NCBI RefSeq assembly: GCF_021390515.1
Contig: NZ_JAJUXI010000013.1
Coordinates: 124,001-188,000, forward strand
Direction of reading: 5' to 3'
From: Dyadobacter sp. CY326
GTDB lineage: Bacteria > Bacteroidota > Bacteroidia > Cytophagales > Spirosomataceae
DNA: 64,000 nt
Shown here one piece after another: positions 43,625-52,807 of this stretch (position 1 is the stretch's first letter; every line of letters begins with the position of its first letter). The notes below the pieces were generated by a model. The model had not been told where the DNA came from and made no database searches. It saw only the letters and a program-made list of their open reading frames with translations. The translations under genes and the position numbers were made by a program.

Positions 43625-44230
43625 TTAGTTCCGAATGTCGGTAATGATGCGTTCGATTACGCGTTCAATGCGTCTCCATCCCTCGTCGGAATGCAGGTCA
43701 ACATCAATCATTTTTTCGCGATAATCGGTGGAGATGGTCATAAAATAAATGCCTGCGGAAAGAAATGAAACCAGCGCGCTCGTGTCGCTGTAATTGGGAA
43801 GTTCGCCAATTTTGTCCAATATGCGCGTCGCGACCTGATTCCGCGCATCTGAAAGCATTGACTTTCCCGTTCCGATCTCCCAGCGTAGCAAATCGCGCGT
43901 CGCCTTACGTTCGCGCAAATCGTTCATAAAAGTGTGCATAAGGCTGGTTAGGGCCTTACTCCTTTGTTCCGGTGCAAGTTCGGGAATGTTATCAATGTAG
44001 TCGCTGCCCGTCGTCGACGTGTATTCACCCGATTTTACATATTGTTCCATTAACCCGTCAACACTTTCGAAATAGCGGTATATCAAAACCTTATTAACGC
44101 CAGCCGTTCGCGCAATTAAGTTGACACCCACTTTTTCTGTTCCATGCTGTTCGATTACTTCACCAACTGCTTTAAGAATTTTACTTTTTGTCCGCTCTCG
44201 GTCGCGCTTTTTTACTTTGTCAACTTTCAT
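43625..44230 (-). CDS. TetR/AcrR family transcriptional regulator
   Basis: This 201-residue protein has the TetR DNA-binding region at about residues 14-60: RERTKSKILKAVGEVIEQHG, then the helix-turn-helix VNLIARTAGVNKVLIYRYFE. The C-terminal ligand/dimer domain is not recognisable as a particular subfamily. It is encoded directly upstream of the flippase on the same strand, with the inverted repeat between them, so the flippase is a plausible target. About 240 bp upstream, up to the SGNH gene, hold no gene that I can see. Confidence 0.9.
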   Translation of the reverse strand: MKVDKVKKRDRERTKSKILKAVGEVIEQHGTEKVGVNLIARTAGVNKVLIYRYFESVDGLMEQYVKSGEYTSTTGSDYIDNIPELAPEQRSKALTSLMHTFMNDLRERKATRDLLRWEIGTGKSMLSDARNQVATRILDKIGELPNYSDTSALVSFLSAGIYFMTISTDYREKMIDVDLHSDEGWRRIERVIERIITDIRN

Positions 44231-44470
44231 ATGGGTGCCATTTAGGTTAAATCATAGTAAATTTAATATTTCAAATGGAAATATTTTACGATCAAAACCC
44301 TGTATGTCACCCTTTTTGAAAATTTGTTGCATTGAAGGGTGTTTATCGATAAAAATGACCAATTCAGAGATAAAATCGGCCAATTCGTCGACTAATTTGT
44401 ATCGATTCTTAAAAAGAAAGTGAGAAAAAAGAGCTCATTCCGCGACAAACTCTTCCTATTTACTAATGTT

Positions 44471-45661
44471 CTATAATGCTTTCCGTACACCAATGCGATG
44501 AACCTTAAAACTAGCCGCAACCTGCGTCGCGCCAGCCCTGTCAACAAGGTCCACTTTGACAGCCTGCCTCACAATTGCAGGCATTCCTGCTGCAATGGTG
44601 ATCGGCGGAGTTCTGAATGTGTATCTGCCTCCGGCGGGCAGTGGTGACGGAACCTGGTCTAGCGCCAGAATGCTTTCGGCATTGGCCAGATTTGCATAAC
44701 CTGACGTCCAAACCAGCAAGCCTACATTAAAATCCAAGATGTTTGCATCTGCTGTCACGATCTCTATATCAGCAAAGGCCTCGACAACATCACCCGCCAC
44801 AAGGCTGCTCGTATTGAATTCCTGAGACAAAACTACCGACCTCGTGTTGCCTGTGTAACTGCCCGAAATGGATATTAATTGCTGATTAAGCCCATTGTCC
44901 ATTGTTTTACTCCCGGAAACGACCGCACCGCCCGCGCTGCTCGAATCGAGCAGCCAGCTGGTTGCTATTGTCCCTGTTGCTGTATTTTTTGTTCCGGTGG
45001 TCCCAGCCATGATCGGGTTGGCTGTAAACGAATTGTCGCTAAAAAAGCTGTCTGCGAGGTTGGTCGGCTGAACAAAGTCGAGAAGTGCCTCCGTAACTGG
45101 CGTAGAAGCTGCGAATGCGCCGGTAGGATTGAAGTGCAGACCATCTGCATAAAAGGCAGCATTGTTCACAACCAGATCCAGATTAACAGCCCTCGTCGTC
45201 TCGGATGTCAATGTTTTGATAAATGTATTCACCGTATTTCTCACAACTTCCGCAGCCGGGCTCAATGCAGCCGGTGCAAACCTTGGCGGGATCGTGATGA
45301 TGACCACATAGGCGCCTACTGCTTTGAATGCGTTATGTATGTAAGTGAGGTTGCTGATGATGGTTGCGGCGCTTGCGCCACCAGCGGCGTCGTTTGTGCC
45401 GCCATCCATGATTACGAGCGAAGGGTTCAAGGCTACGGCCGCGCCCAGTCTGGCCAGCATTTGCGTAGTTGTGTTTCCCGAAATCCCTTTGTTGCCATTA
45501 ACAGGTAAAAACAGGGAGTTATTGATCCTGAGCAGCGCATAAGTGATGAATGCTGTGGATTGAAAGGCTGTGTAATTGGTTGCACTTCCGGTTGTCTGGG
45601 CAATAAGCGAATCTCCGAAGATTACAATTCGGGAGTTGGTTTTTAATAAAGCTGGAGACAT
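44471..45661 (-). CDS. SGNH/GDSL hydrolase with C-terminal beta-rich region, no signal peptide
   Basis: The first half of this 396-residue protein is an SGNH esterase/lipase domain: block I IVIFGDSLIAQ (about 11-21), the block II glycine region GNKGISGNTT, block III MDGGTNDAAGG with Asn, and block V ADGLHFNPTG with the catalytic Asp/His. The second half, rich in Thr/Ser/Val/Ala, looks like a beta-sandwich of carbohydrate-binding or tail-fibre kind; that is a guess from texture. There is no signal peptide, T9SS domain or lipobox. The ATG at 45661 is preferred to a TTG five codons upstream. Its Ala/Thr-rich composition differs from its neighbours. It lies just downstream of tRNA-Gln and its terminator. 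Confidence 0.8.
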   Translation of the reverse strand: MSPALLKTNSRIVIFGDSLIAQTTGSATNYTAFQSTAFITYALLRINNSLFLPVNGNKGISGNTTTQMLARLGAAVALNPSLVIMDGGTNDAAGGASAATIISNLTYIHNAFKAVGAYVVIITIPPRFAPAALSPAAEVVRNTVNTFIKTLTSETTRAVNLDLVVNNAAFYADGLHFNPTGAFAASTPVTEALLDFVQPTNLADSFFSDNSFTANPIMAGTTGTKNTATGTIATSWLLDSSSAGGAVVSGSKTMDNGLNQQLISISGSYTGNTRSVVLSQEFNTSSLVAGDVVEAFADIEIVTADANILDFNVGLLVWTSGYANLANAESILALDQVPSPLPAGGRYTFRTPPITIAAGMPAIVRQAVKVDLVDRAGATQVAASFKVHRIGVRKAL

Positions 45662-45701
45662 GAATTTTAGTAACAAGGGGTTGATATTCCAGCAATATCA
45701 C

Positions 45702-45738
45702 AAAAAAAACCGCTGTAATAGTGAAATTACAGCGGTTA
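45702..45738 (-). terminator. intrinsic terminator of tRNA-Gln
   Basis: On the minus strand AACCGCTGTAAT and ATTACAGCGGTT form a 12-bp perfect stem with a 5-base loop, followed by eight T. It starts 15 bases after the tRNA 3' end. Confidence 0.93.
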
Positions 45739-45752
45739 GCTTTGAATTACTG

Positions 45753-45823
45753 TTGGCCGACAAGGACTCGAACCCTGAATAAGACAACCAAAATGTCCTG
45801 TGTTACCATTACACCATCGGCCA
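45753..45823 (-). tRNA. tRNA-Gln (anticodon UUG)
   Basis: Read on the minus strand, the 71-nt sequence folds as a cloverleaf. The acceptor arms TGGCCGA and TCGGCCA pair fully, with discriminator A at 45753. The anticodon stem GGACA/TGTCT encloses loop TTTTGGT with anticodon TTG, and the T-arm has GGTTCGAGTCC. The 3' CCA is not encoded. It is transcribed alone from a consensus promoter, with its own terminator, between fabD and the SGNH gene. Confidence 0.96.
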
Positions 45824-45841
45824 AAACCGTAAACAGTGGTG

Positions 45842-45873
45842 CAAAAGTAATGCGGCTAATTCAGGATGTCAAA
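45842..45873 (-). promoter_or_regulatory. promoter of tRNA-Gln
   Basis: On the minus strand TTTG (45873-45870) and TACTTTTG (45849-45842) are separated by exactly 20 bases, a perfect Bacteroidota -33/-7 pair. The -7 box ends 18 bases before the tRNA 5' end. Confidence 0.8.
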
Positions 45874-45888
45874 TTTTTGCGTAAAAAA

Positions 45889-46767
45889 TTAGATACTTTT
45901 TATTTCAACATTGGCTGCAATCTTCTTCACCAGCCCTTGTAACACCTTGCCCGGGCCGCATTCAATAAAGCTTTCTGCACCGTCAGCAACCATCTGCTCA
46001 ATGGATTGCGTCCATCTTACGGGTGCGGTTAGCTGGGAAATCAGGTTTTCTTTGATCACCTTAATTTCGGTTGCAGGTTTTGCATTTACATTTTGATAAA
46101 CCGCACAAATGGGCGCTTCAAACTCGGCTGCATGGATAGCGGAAGCAAGTTCTTCGCGCGCAGGCTCCATCAACGGCGAGTGAAACGCACCGCCAACCGG
46201 AAGGATCAATGCTCTTTTTGCACCAGCGGCCTTTAACAATTCACAGGCTTTTTCAACGCCTTCAAATGTGCCTGAAATCACCACCTGGCCCGGACAATTG
46301 TAATTGGCAGGAACCACAATTTCGTCCGTAATGCCCGCGCAAATTTCCTCAATCACATTGTCAGCAAGTCCGAGGATCGCAGCCATGGTCGAAGGGCGAA
46401 TTTCACAGGCTTTCTGCATGGCATCCGCACGATTGGCAACCAGTTTCAATCCATCTTCAAAAGACAATGCCCCTGCGGCAACCAATGCGGAGAATTCGCC
46501 AAGCGAGTGACCAGCAACCATATTCGGATCAAAACTGGGGCTGATTGTAGCGAGAATAACAGAATGAAGGAAAATTGCAGGCTGGGTAACTTTCGTTTGT
46601 TTCAACTCATCGTCCGAGCCTTCGAACATGATTTTTGTTATTTCAAAACCAAGAATGTTGTTTGCCTGGTCAAACATTGCCTTCGCTGAATCTGACGATT
46701 GATATAAATCGAGCCCCATTCCCTTAAATTGAGAGCCTTGCCCGGGAAAAATGTATGCACTTTTCAT
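45889..46767 (-). CDS. fabD: malonyl-CoA:ACP transacylase
   Basis: This 292-residue enzyme moves malonyl from CoA to acyl carrier protein for fatty acid elongation. It opens with AYIFPGQGSQFKGMG. The catalytic Ser88 is in VAGHSLGEFSAL and the catalytic His196 in GGAFHSPLM. QPAIFLHSV and the C-terminal ECGPGKVLQGLV are standard. The ATG at 46767 was chosen for family fit. It is not in a fab cluster here. The tRNA-Gln promoter lies between its stop and the tRNA. Confidence 0.95.
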   Translation of the reverse strand: MKSAYIFPGQGSQFKGMGLDLYQSSDSAKAMFDQANNILGFEITKIMFEGSDDELKQTKVTQPAIFLHSVILATISPSFDPNMVAGHSLGEFSALVAAGALSFEDGLKLVANRADAMQKACEIRPSTMAAILGLADNVIEEICAGITDEIVVPANYNCPGQVVISGTFEGVEKACELLKAAGAKRALILPVGGAFHSPLMEPAREELASAIHAAEFEAPICAVYQNVNAKPATEIKVIKENLISQLTAPVRWTQSIEQMVADGAESFIECGPGKVLQGLVKKIAANVEIKSI

Positions 46768-46789
46768 AATGATCGTTTCGGTTGGTGAA

Positions 46790-46818
46790 TAAAAAAGCCC
46801 GATCAATTTGATCGGGCT
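46790..46818 (-). terminator. intrinsic terminator downstream of the first gliding-CTD gene
   Basis: AGCCCGATCAA and TTGATCGGGCT form a perfect stem on the minus strand followed by six T. It lies 40 bases after the stop at 46858 and about 23 bases before the fabD ATG. Confidence 0.92.
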
Positions 46819-46857
46819 ACAAAGGAAATACTTCAATGCCAAAGAAAAAAGGCGTCG

Positions 46858-48630
46858 TTATCTGATGATCTGCACCCAGCCTTTGAGCGTTGTGGGCGTG
46901 CTTTCTCTTTTTGAGGATTCGAAATAGATGGTTACTTCATAATAATACTGCCCTGCTGCCAGGTCTTTTCCGCCGTTTGTCTTGCCGTTCCAGTTGATGT
47001 TAACGTCGTTGGTTTTAAACACCTGCGCGCCCCACCTGTTGAATGCCTTGAATTCAAGTGACTGAACAAATGCGGGGCATTCAAATGGCTCAAAAACATC
47101 GTTTTTGGCATCGCCGTTGGGTGTAAATACATTGGGCAAAACATACATCGGGCAGTTGTCTTTGCAAACAAGGTTGCTAGGCGCACTTTCTGCACCAAAA
47201 CGGTTTACGGCTGTCACATAATAACAGCCTGCAAAAGAAGTAAGGCCTTCGTGGTCAAATGTGGTTGCCAGCGGCGATGGCGGCGTGGTCACGGTTGCGA
47301 TCAAAACAGGCGTTTCGCCTTCATAACGTGCATAATAAATCCGATAAGCCGACACATTCGGGTCACAATCTTTGCCGCCAACGGATTGCGGATAAGTCCA
47401 TGAAAGATGATTGGTCAAACCTGTGGGTCCGCAGAATGCTTCCGGGTGCGCTTGCAAAGAATCACAATTCAGCAAATCAATGGCCAGAACAGGCGGACAA
47501 GGCTTGGTTGTATCCGAGGAGGAAACGCACAGGATCTGTGAGAAGTTATAAAGGATTGATGGCTTGATCTGGCTGTTGTTGTATGATCCTACGGTTTCTA
47601 CTTTGTAACAATAAGTCGAGTCACTGACAATGGTGGTGTTGACTGTTCCATCGGCAGCGTATTTATCAGATCCATCATCAACAAAGTTGAATGTCTGCGG
47701 TCCCTGAACGGCCACCTCCGCAATGCGGTTGAATGTGCCTGGCCGTGTTTTATCTTCGCGGTAAACCCGGTGCGTGCGGTTACCATTGTCCCAGGGCACG
47801 AGTGCCGACCAGTTCAAGCGAATGCGGTTTGGTTCAGCTGCGCCTTGTTCCAATCTTACGGAGCTGGCTGTTTTAATGTCATCCATTTTGACCAATGTTC
47901 CGCCCTGCGTCGCGTAATATTCAAGCTTGTAATTATATGGATTGGCCAATGTGTTCAGACCGCGATCGACAAATATTGTGTCCGCAGCGCCTGGGACAAG
48001 GTTTGTGTTAATGGTCGCAATCTGCGTGAAAGCCGTTCCATTCTGCCCCACAGCCCTGAAAAGACGATATTGGGCAGGAAGGCCCGATGAAGCAGCAGGT
48101 CTGGTCCATTTAACGGTGATAACGCCTCTTGTTTCGCTTGTAGAATCAACGGTAACATTGGTAATGACAGGCGCAAGCGTAGGCAAATTCAAGCAAAATT
48201 CATCCGACGCAATGCTTTCACCCCCACCGATCAGACTTCCGGGCTCATTGACATTGGTGCCCGGACGAGGGAATTCAACAACGATCCTGTAACTGTAAGA
48301 AATGCCGGCACGCAGTCCATCGCCAGCATTGTTGTCCAGAAATGTGGTTTGGTTCACAGCAACCCTTCCGATCTCTTCATAACCAGAACCCGCTGGAATG
48401 CCTGTCAAACAAACATCCTCAGGAATGTCGGCACAACCTTCTCTGCGGTAAACGACAATCTGGGCACCACCAACCTGACATTTGTAAGCAGTCCAGTTGA
48501 GCCGGTAAGCTACGCCCGCAGGATCAGTTGCTTCCACTGCACGCAAGCCAAGCGGCTTGGGGCCATACACTTTAATGCTCAATGTGGTCATATCGACCAG
48601 TTTCCTAAATAAATTCGGATTCGTGTTGGG
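46858..48630. repeat. long direct repeat, copy A
   Basis: This 1773-bp block matches 49919-51691 at a constant offset of 3061 bases with no indels, covering the last ~590 codons of both gliding-CTD genes. In the first ~160 bases I counted six differences, all synonymous. Over the whole block the two proteins differ at three residues. Confidence 0.9.
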
Positions 48631-49737
48631 GCCAGCTGCGTCTTCAACCTTGAAAAGCACATCATAAGGCTCCAAACGAATGTGATTACAAGAAGTCTGC
48701 CATGTAAATTGACCGGTTATGGTCCCATTTCCAGGCTGTTGCGGAACGGTGAACCTGGCCAGTGCGGGGGAAATCAAAGTGCTTTCGTAAACGCCTCCGG
48801 TTGAGGTGAGTGTAAGTTTATCACCGTTTTTGTCCGTTGCCGTCACCGCCTGGTTAATGAGCGTTCCCGCCTCCACGCATATGTCCGGGATCGGTTGAGC
48901 GAGCGGCCTGTCATTGCGTGCATCCTCGACAATGATCTGCATATCACGCACAATTTCACCGATAAGCACGCCATCACGCCATTCTTCCACCACAAACGCA
49001 ACATTATAATAGCCTTTTGTCACCGGCGCATCCCAGGTCAAATCGCCCGTGAGCCTGTTCATGCCGAATGTCGCAGGAGATCCGCCCGTTTCCGTGCGTC
49101 CCGGTGCGCCAATTTGGTTTGGGTTAACATATTGTAAATTAACTCCTCCGCCATTTGAAGTTCCTCTTTGCGGCGTATACAAGCGATAAGCAAGGCTGTC
49201 GCCGTCCGCGTCAAATGCATTGGGATTGTGAATGTAACGCTGACCAACGGCCGCCAGATCAATGGGGGCATTCAAGAGGACAGGAGTTTGGTTCAAGCCG
49301 AAATTGGCATTGATTTCCAGCGTGGTGCTTACGTAAAAGTTTAGGTTTTGCGTTGGGGGAGGGCCAATGTTCAAAATGCCGTTATTCCGGTTGTCTTCCT
49401 CAAACGAGATCCTGAATTTACCTGCCGAAGGGAATGTGTAACGGACAATGTAAATGTTCTGAGTCGTGTTGTTGCCGATGTTAATGATCGGCAAAATTCT
49501 GGGCGCTTCGATAGGGCCATTGTTCCCGACAAAAAACTGCACAAAGTTCTGCGCATTCGCAGCACCCTCGCCGTTTTGCATATCAAAGTAGGCGGTAAGC
49601 TTGATTTCGTAAGTCAGAGAAGTTGCAGAAACACGCTTGGCTGTAATCTCACCCGCGCGAATGTGCGTGGCCATCGCCTCAGAGCCGAGCAAAGTCAGGA
49701 AAAGTGAAAACAATAAAAGTCGTAAAGCAGATCGCAT
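46858..49737 (-). CDS. large exported protein with gliding-motility-associated C-terminal domain (copy A)
   Basis: This 959-residue protein has a signal peptide (ALRLLLFSLFLTLLGSEAMA; mature start near ATHIRAGEI). The N-terminal third (about 24-370) contains a cadherin-like NAFDADGDSLAYRL calcium-type motif. A central stretch of fibronectin-like modules with paired cysteines (about 375-860) follows. The final ~95 residues are the gliding-motility-associated CTD (VLPNVFTPNGDAKNDVFEPF, FNRWGAQVFKTND), a type B T9SS sorting signal. It is therefore predicted to be secreted to the cell surface by T9SS. From the TNPNLFRKLVDMTT region onward it is nearly identical to copy B upstream. Function is unknown; adhesion or S-layer-like roles are possible. 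Confidence 0.88.
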   Translation of the reverse strand: MRSALRLLLFSLFLTLLGSEAMATHIRAGEITAKRVSATSLTYEIKLTAYFDMQNGEGAANAQNFVQFFVGNNGPIEAPRILPIINIGNNTTQNIYIVRYTFPSAGKFRISFEEDNRNNGILNIGPPPTQNLNFYVSTTLEINANFGLNQTPVLLNAPIDLAAVGQRYIHNPNAFDADGDSLAYRLYTPQRGTSNGGGVNLQYVNPNQIGAPGRTETGGSPATFGMNRLTGDLTWDAPVTKGYYNVAFVVEEWRDGVLIGEIVRDMQIIVEDARNDRPLAQPIPDICVEAGTLINQAVTATDKNGDKLTLTSTGGVYESTLISPALARFTVPQQPGNGTITGQFTWQTSCNHIRLEPYDVLFKVEDAAGPNTNPNLFRKLVDMTTLSIKVYGPKPLGLRAVEATDPAGVAYRLNWTAYKCQVGGAQIVVYRREGCADIPEDVCLTGIPAGSGYEEIGRVAVNQTTFLDNNAGDGLRAGISYSYRIVVEFPRPGTNVNEPGSLIGGGESIASDEFCLNLPTLAPVITNVTVDSTSETRGVITVKWTRPAASSGLPAQYRLFRAVGQNGTAFTQIATINTNLVPGAADTIFVDRGLNTLANPYNYKLEYYATQGGTLVKMDDIKTASSVRLEQGAAEPNRIRLNWSALVPWDNGNRTHRVYREDKTRPGTFNRIAEVAVQGPQTFNFVDDGSDKYAADGTVNTTIVSDSTYCYKVETVGSYNNSQIKPSILYNFSQILCVSSSDTTKPCPPVLAIDLLNCDSLQAHPEAFCGPTGLTNHLSWTYPQSVGGKDCDPNVSAYRIYYARYEGETPVLIATVTTPPSPLATTFDHEGLTSFAGCYYVTAVNRFGAESAPSNLVCKDNCPMYVLPNVFTPNGDAKNDVFEPFECPAFVQSLEFKAFNRWGAQVFKTNDVNINWNGKTNGGKDLAAGQYYYEVTIYFESSKRESTPTTLKGWVQIIR

Positions 49738-49918
49738 AAATATATAAAAGTCGAGCTTTTTAGATAGAGGTTCGGGCAGAAAGAAGAATCTGTCAAACTA
49801 CATAAATCAACGAAAAACTGCACAAAAATGTGTGCCCTATTAATGAATATAATAGGTGTTCTTGTAAACTTACAAAACAAGTTTATAATTAATGAATGTA
49901 TTGCCAGATTGCTTTTTC

Positions 49919-51691
49919 TTATCTGATGATCTGCACCCAGCCTTTGAGCGTTGTGGGCGTGCTTTCTCTTTTTGAGGACTCGAAATAGATGGTTACTTCG
50001 TAATAATACTGCCCTGCCGCCAAGTCTTTTCCACCGTTTGTCTTGCCGTTCCAGTTGATGTTGACGTCGTTGGTTTTAAACACCTGCGCGCCCCACCTGT
50101 TGAATGCTTTGAATTCAAGTGACTGAACAAATGCCGGGCATTCAAATGGCTCAAAAACATCGTTTTTTGCATCGCCGTTGGGTGTAAAAACATTGGGCAA
50201 AACATACATCGGGCAGTTGTCTTTACAAACTAAGTTGCTAGGCGCACTTTCTGCACCAAAACGGTTCACGGCCGTCACATAATAACAGCCTGCAAAAGAA
50301 GTAAGGCCTTCGTGGTCAAATGTGGTTGCCAGCGGCGATGGCGGCGTTGTCACGGTTGCGATCAAAACAGGTGTTTCGCCTTCATAACGCGCATAATAAA
50401 TCCGGTAAGCCGACACATTCGGGTCACAATCTTTGCCGCCAACGGACTGCGGATAAGTCCATGAAAGATGATTGGTCAAGCCTGTGGGTCCGCAGAATGC
50501 TTCCGGGTGCGCTTGCAAGGAATCGCAATTCAGCAAATCAATGGCCAGAACAGGCGGGCAAGGCTTGGTTGTATCCGAGGAGGAAACGCACAGGATCTGC
50601 GAGAAGTTATAAAGGATCGATGGCTTGATCTGGCTGTTGTTGTAAGAGCCTAGGGTTTCTACTTTGTAACAATAAGTCGAGTCGCTGACAATGGTTGTGT
50701 TGACCGTTCCATCGGCAGCATATTTATCAGATCCATCATCAACAAAGTTGAATGTCTGCGGTCCCTGAACGGCCACCTCTGCAATGCGGTTGAATGTGCC
50801 TGGCCGTGTTTTATCTTCGCGGTAAACCCGGTGCGTGCGGTTACCATTGTCCCAGGGCACGAGTGCCGACCAGTTCAAGCGAATACGGTTTGGTTCAGCA
50901 GCGCCTTGTTCCAATCTGACTGAGCTGGCCGTTTTAATGTCATCCATTTTCACCAATGTTCCGCCCTGCGTCGCGTAATATTCTAGCTTGTAGTTGTAAG
51001 GATTGGCCAATGTGTTCAGACCGCGATCCACAAATATTGTGTCCGCAGCGCCTGGGACAAGGTTTGTGTTAATGGTCGCAATCTGCGTGAAAGCTGTTCC
51101 ATTCTGCCCCACAGCCCTGAAAAGCCGATATTGAGCAGGCAAGCCCGATGAAGCAGCAGGTCTGGTCCATTTAACGGTGATAACGCCTCTTGTTTCGCTT
51201 GTAGAATCAACGGTAACATTGGTAATGACAGGCGCAAGCGTAGGCAGGTTCAAGCAAAACTCATCCGACGCAATGCTTTCGCTCCCACCGATCAAACTTC
51301 CGGGCTCATTGACATTGGTGCCTGGACGAGGGAATTCAACAACGATCCTATAACTGTAAGAGATGCCGGCACGCAGTCCATCGCCAGCATTGTTGTCCAG
51401 AAATGTGGTTTGATTCACAGCAACCCTTCCAATCTCTTCATAACCAGAACCCGCTGGAATGCCTGTCAAACAAACATCCTCAGGAATGTTGGCACAACCT
51501 TCTCTGCGGTAAACGACAATCTGGGCACCACCAACCTGACACTTGTAAGCAGTCCAGTTGAGCCGGTAGGCTACGCCCGCAGGATCAGTTGCTTCCACTG
51601 CACGCAAGCCAAGCGGTTTGGGTCCATACACTTTAATGCTCAATGTGGTCATATCGACCAGTTTTCTAAATAAATTGGGATTCGTGCCCGG
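49919..51691. repeat. long direct repeat, copy B
   Basis: This is the counterpart of 46858-48630. Homology continues beyond its right end but drops sharply, to a diverged N-terminal third with several insertions and deletions. Confidence 0.9.
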
Positions 51692-52807
51692 CGAAGGCGC
51701 GTCCTCAACCTTGAAAAGCACATCATAGGGCTCCAAACGAATGTGCTCACAGCCCGTTTGCCATACAAATTGTCCGGTTGCCTGGCCTTGCTGACTTTGA
51801 GAAGGAACCGTAAAAACGGCCAATGCGGGTTTGATTAGCGAGCCCTGGTAAACACCGCCCGTGCTGGTCAATATGAGTGGATTGCCATCTTTGTCCACCG
51901 CTTTGATCTGTTGGTTGATGCGCGTTCCGGCTTCGACGCAGATCTGAGGCAGCGGCTCAATCGTTGGTCTGTCATTGCGGGCATCTTCCACCAAGATTTG
52001 CATATCCCGCACAATTTGGCCTATAAGCACGCCATCACGCCATTCTTCGACGACGAATGCAACATTATACTGTCCCTTCCGGGCAGGTGCATCCCAGATA
52101 AGGTCGCCGGTTACGGCATCCATCCGAAACGTCGCGGGCGAGGCGCCCGCTTCTGTATTTCCCGGTCCACCGATCAGGTTCGGATCTTTGTAAGGAATAT
52201 TGATCCCATTGCCTTTGCCGTCACTGCTTTGCGGGGTAAAAAGTTTGAAGGACAAGCTGTCTCCATCCGCATCAAATGCATTGGGATTGTGAATGTAGCG
52301 CTGGCCCACAGCCGCGAGATCGATTGGGGCATTTAAAAGCACGGGCGTTTGATTGGGCCCAATGGCTGTATTTATTTCTAATATCGTGTGGACGAAAAAG
52401 TTGATGCGATCTGTTTGAAGTCCGTCATTCAGGTTAAGCGTGTTTGCATTCCGGTTCTCCATTTCCACAGATATTTCATAAGTGCCTGCGGCTGGAAAGG
52501 TAAATGTTGTCACATATTCATTGAATGTGGTGTTGTTACCAATGTCGCGAACAGTGGATTCTATTCTTTTGACATTCCTCGGACCTTCGCTTCCAAAGTA
52601 GAAATTGATGGAACTGGCTGCCTTTGCGGCTTCAATGCCGTTTGGACCAACATCAAAATAGGCCGATAAACGAACTTCGTAGGTCAGGGAAGAGATTCTT
52701 CTCGCAGTAATTTCCCCTGCCCGAAAGTGCGTCGCATGGGCCTCAAACGCGGAAAACAGAACAAAAAGTAATGAGAATATTAGAGGAAGTCGTAAAGAAG
52801 GACGCAT
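49919..52807 (-). CDS. large exported protein with gliding-motility-associated C-terminal domain (copy B)
   Basis: This 962-residue paralogue of the following gene shares its architecture: signal peptide (LIFSLLFVLFSAFEAHA), mature start ATHFRAGEITARR, DADGDSLSFKL motif, cysteine-containing FnIII-like modules and type B gliding-motility CTD for T9SS export. The C-terminal 590 residues differ from copy A only at Asn for Asp in GCANIPEDV, Ser for Gly in IGGSESIAS and Leu for Val in VETLGSYN. The N-terminal third is clearly diverged, so the two probably display different outer domains on a common stalk. Separate transcription is possible: 181 bp lie between the genes, and both have a TTTTTCGTTGA element upstream on the coding strand. 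Confidence 0.88.
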   Translation of the reverse strand: MRPSLRLPLIFSLLFVLFSAFEAHATHFRAGEITARRISSLTYEVRLSAYFDVGPNGIEAAKAASSINFYFGSEGPRNVKRIESTVRDIGNNTTFNEYVTTFTFPAAGTYEISVEMENRNANTLNLNDGLQTDRINFFVHTILEINTAIGPNQTPVLLNAPIDLAAVGQRYIHNPNAFDADGDSLSFKLFTPQSSDGKGNGINIPYKDPNLIGGPGNTEAGASPATFRMDAVTGDLIWDAPARKGQYNVAFVVEEWRDGVLIGQIVRDMQILVEDARNDRPTIEPLPQICVEAGTRINQQIKAVDKDGNPLILTSTGGVYQGSLIKPALAVFTVPSQSQQGQATGQFVWQTGCEHIRLEPYDVLFKVEDAPSPGTNPNLFRKLVDMTTLSIKVYGPKPLGLRAVEATDPAGVAYRLNWTAYKCQVGGAQIVVYRREGCANIPEDVCLTGIPAGSGYEEIGRVAVNQTTFLDNNAGDGLRAGISYSYRIVVEFPRPGTNVNEPGSLIGGSESIASDEFCLNLPTLAPVITNVTVDSTSETRGVITVKWTRPAASSGLPAQYRLFRAVGQNGTAFTQIATINTNLVPGAADTIFVDRGLNTLANPYNYKLEYYATQGGTLVKMDDIKTASSVRLEQGAAEPNRIRLNWSALVPWDNGNRTHRVYREDKTRPGTFNRIAEVAVQGPQTFNFVDDGSDKYAADGTVNTTIVSDSTYCYKVETLGSYNNSQIKPSILYNFSQILCVSSSDTTKPCPPVLAIDLLNCDSLQAHPEAFCGPTGLTNHLSWTYPQSVGGKDCDPNVSAYRIYYARYEGETPVLIATVTTPPSPLATTFDHEGLTSFAGCYYVTAVNRFGAESAPSNLVCKDNCPMYVLPNVFTPNGDAKNDVFEPFECPAFVQSLEFKAFNRWGAQVFKTNDVNINWNGKTNGGKDLAAGQYYYEVTIYFESSKRESTPTTLKGWVQIIR

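Noticed and set aside
44396..44425. Possible terminator after the SGNH gene
   Set aside because: On the minus strand only a 5-bp AAGAG/CTCTT stem with a long loop precedes the T-run; too weak.
44231..45823. Genomic island inserted at tRNA-Gln
   Set aside because: No second copy of the tRNA 3' end and no integrase were found downstream toward 44231; only one odd gene is present.
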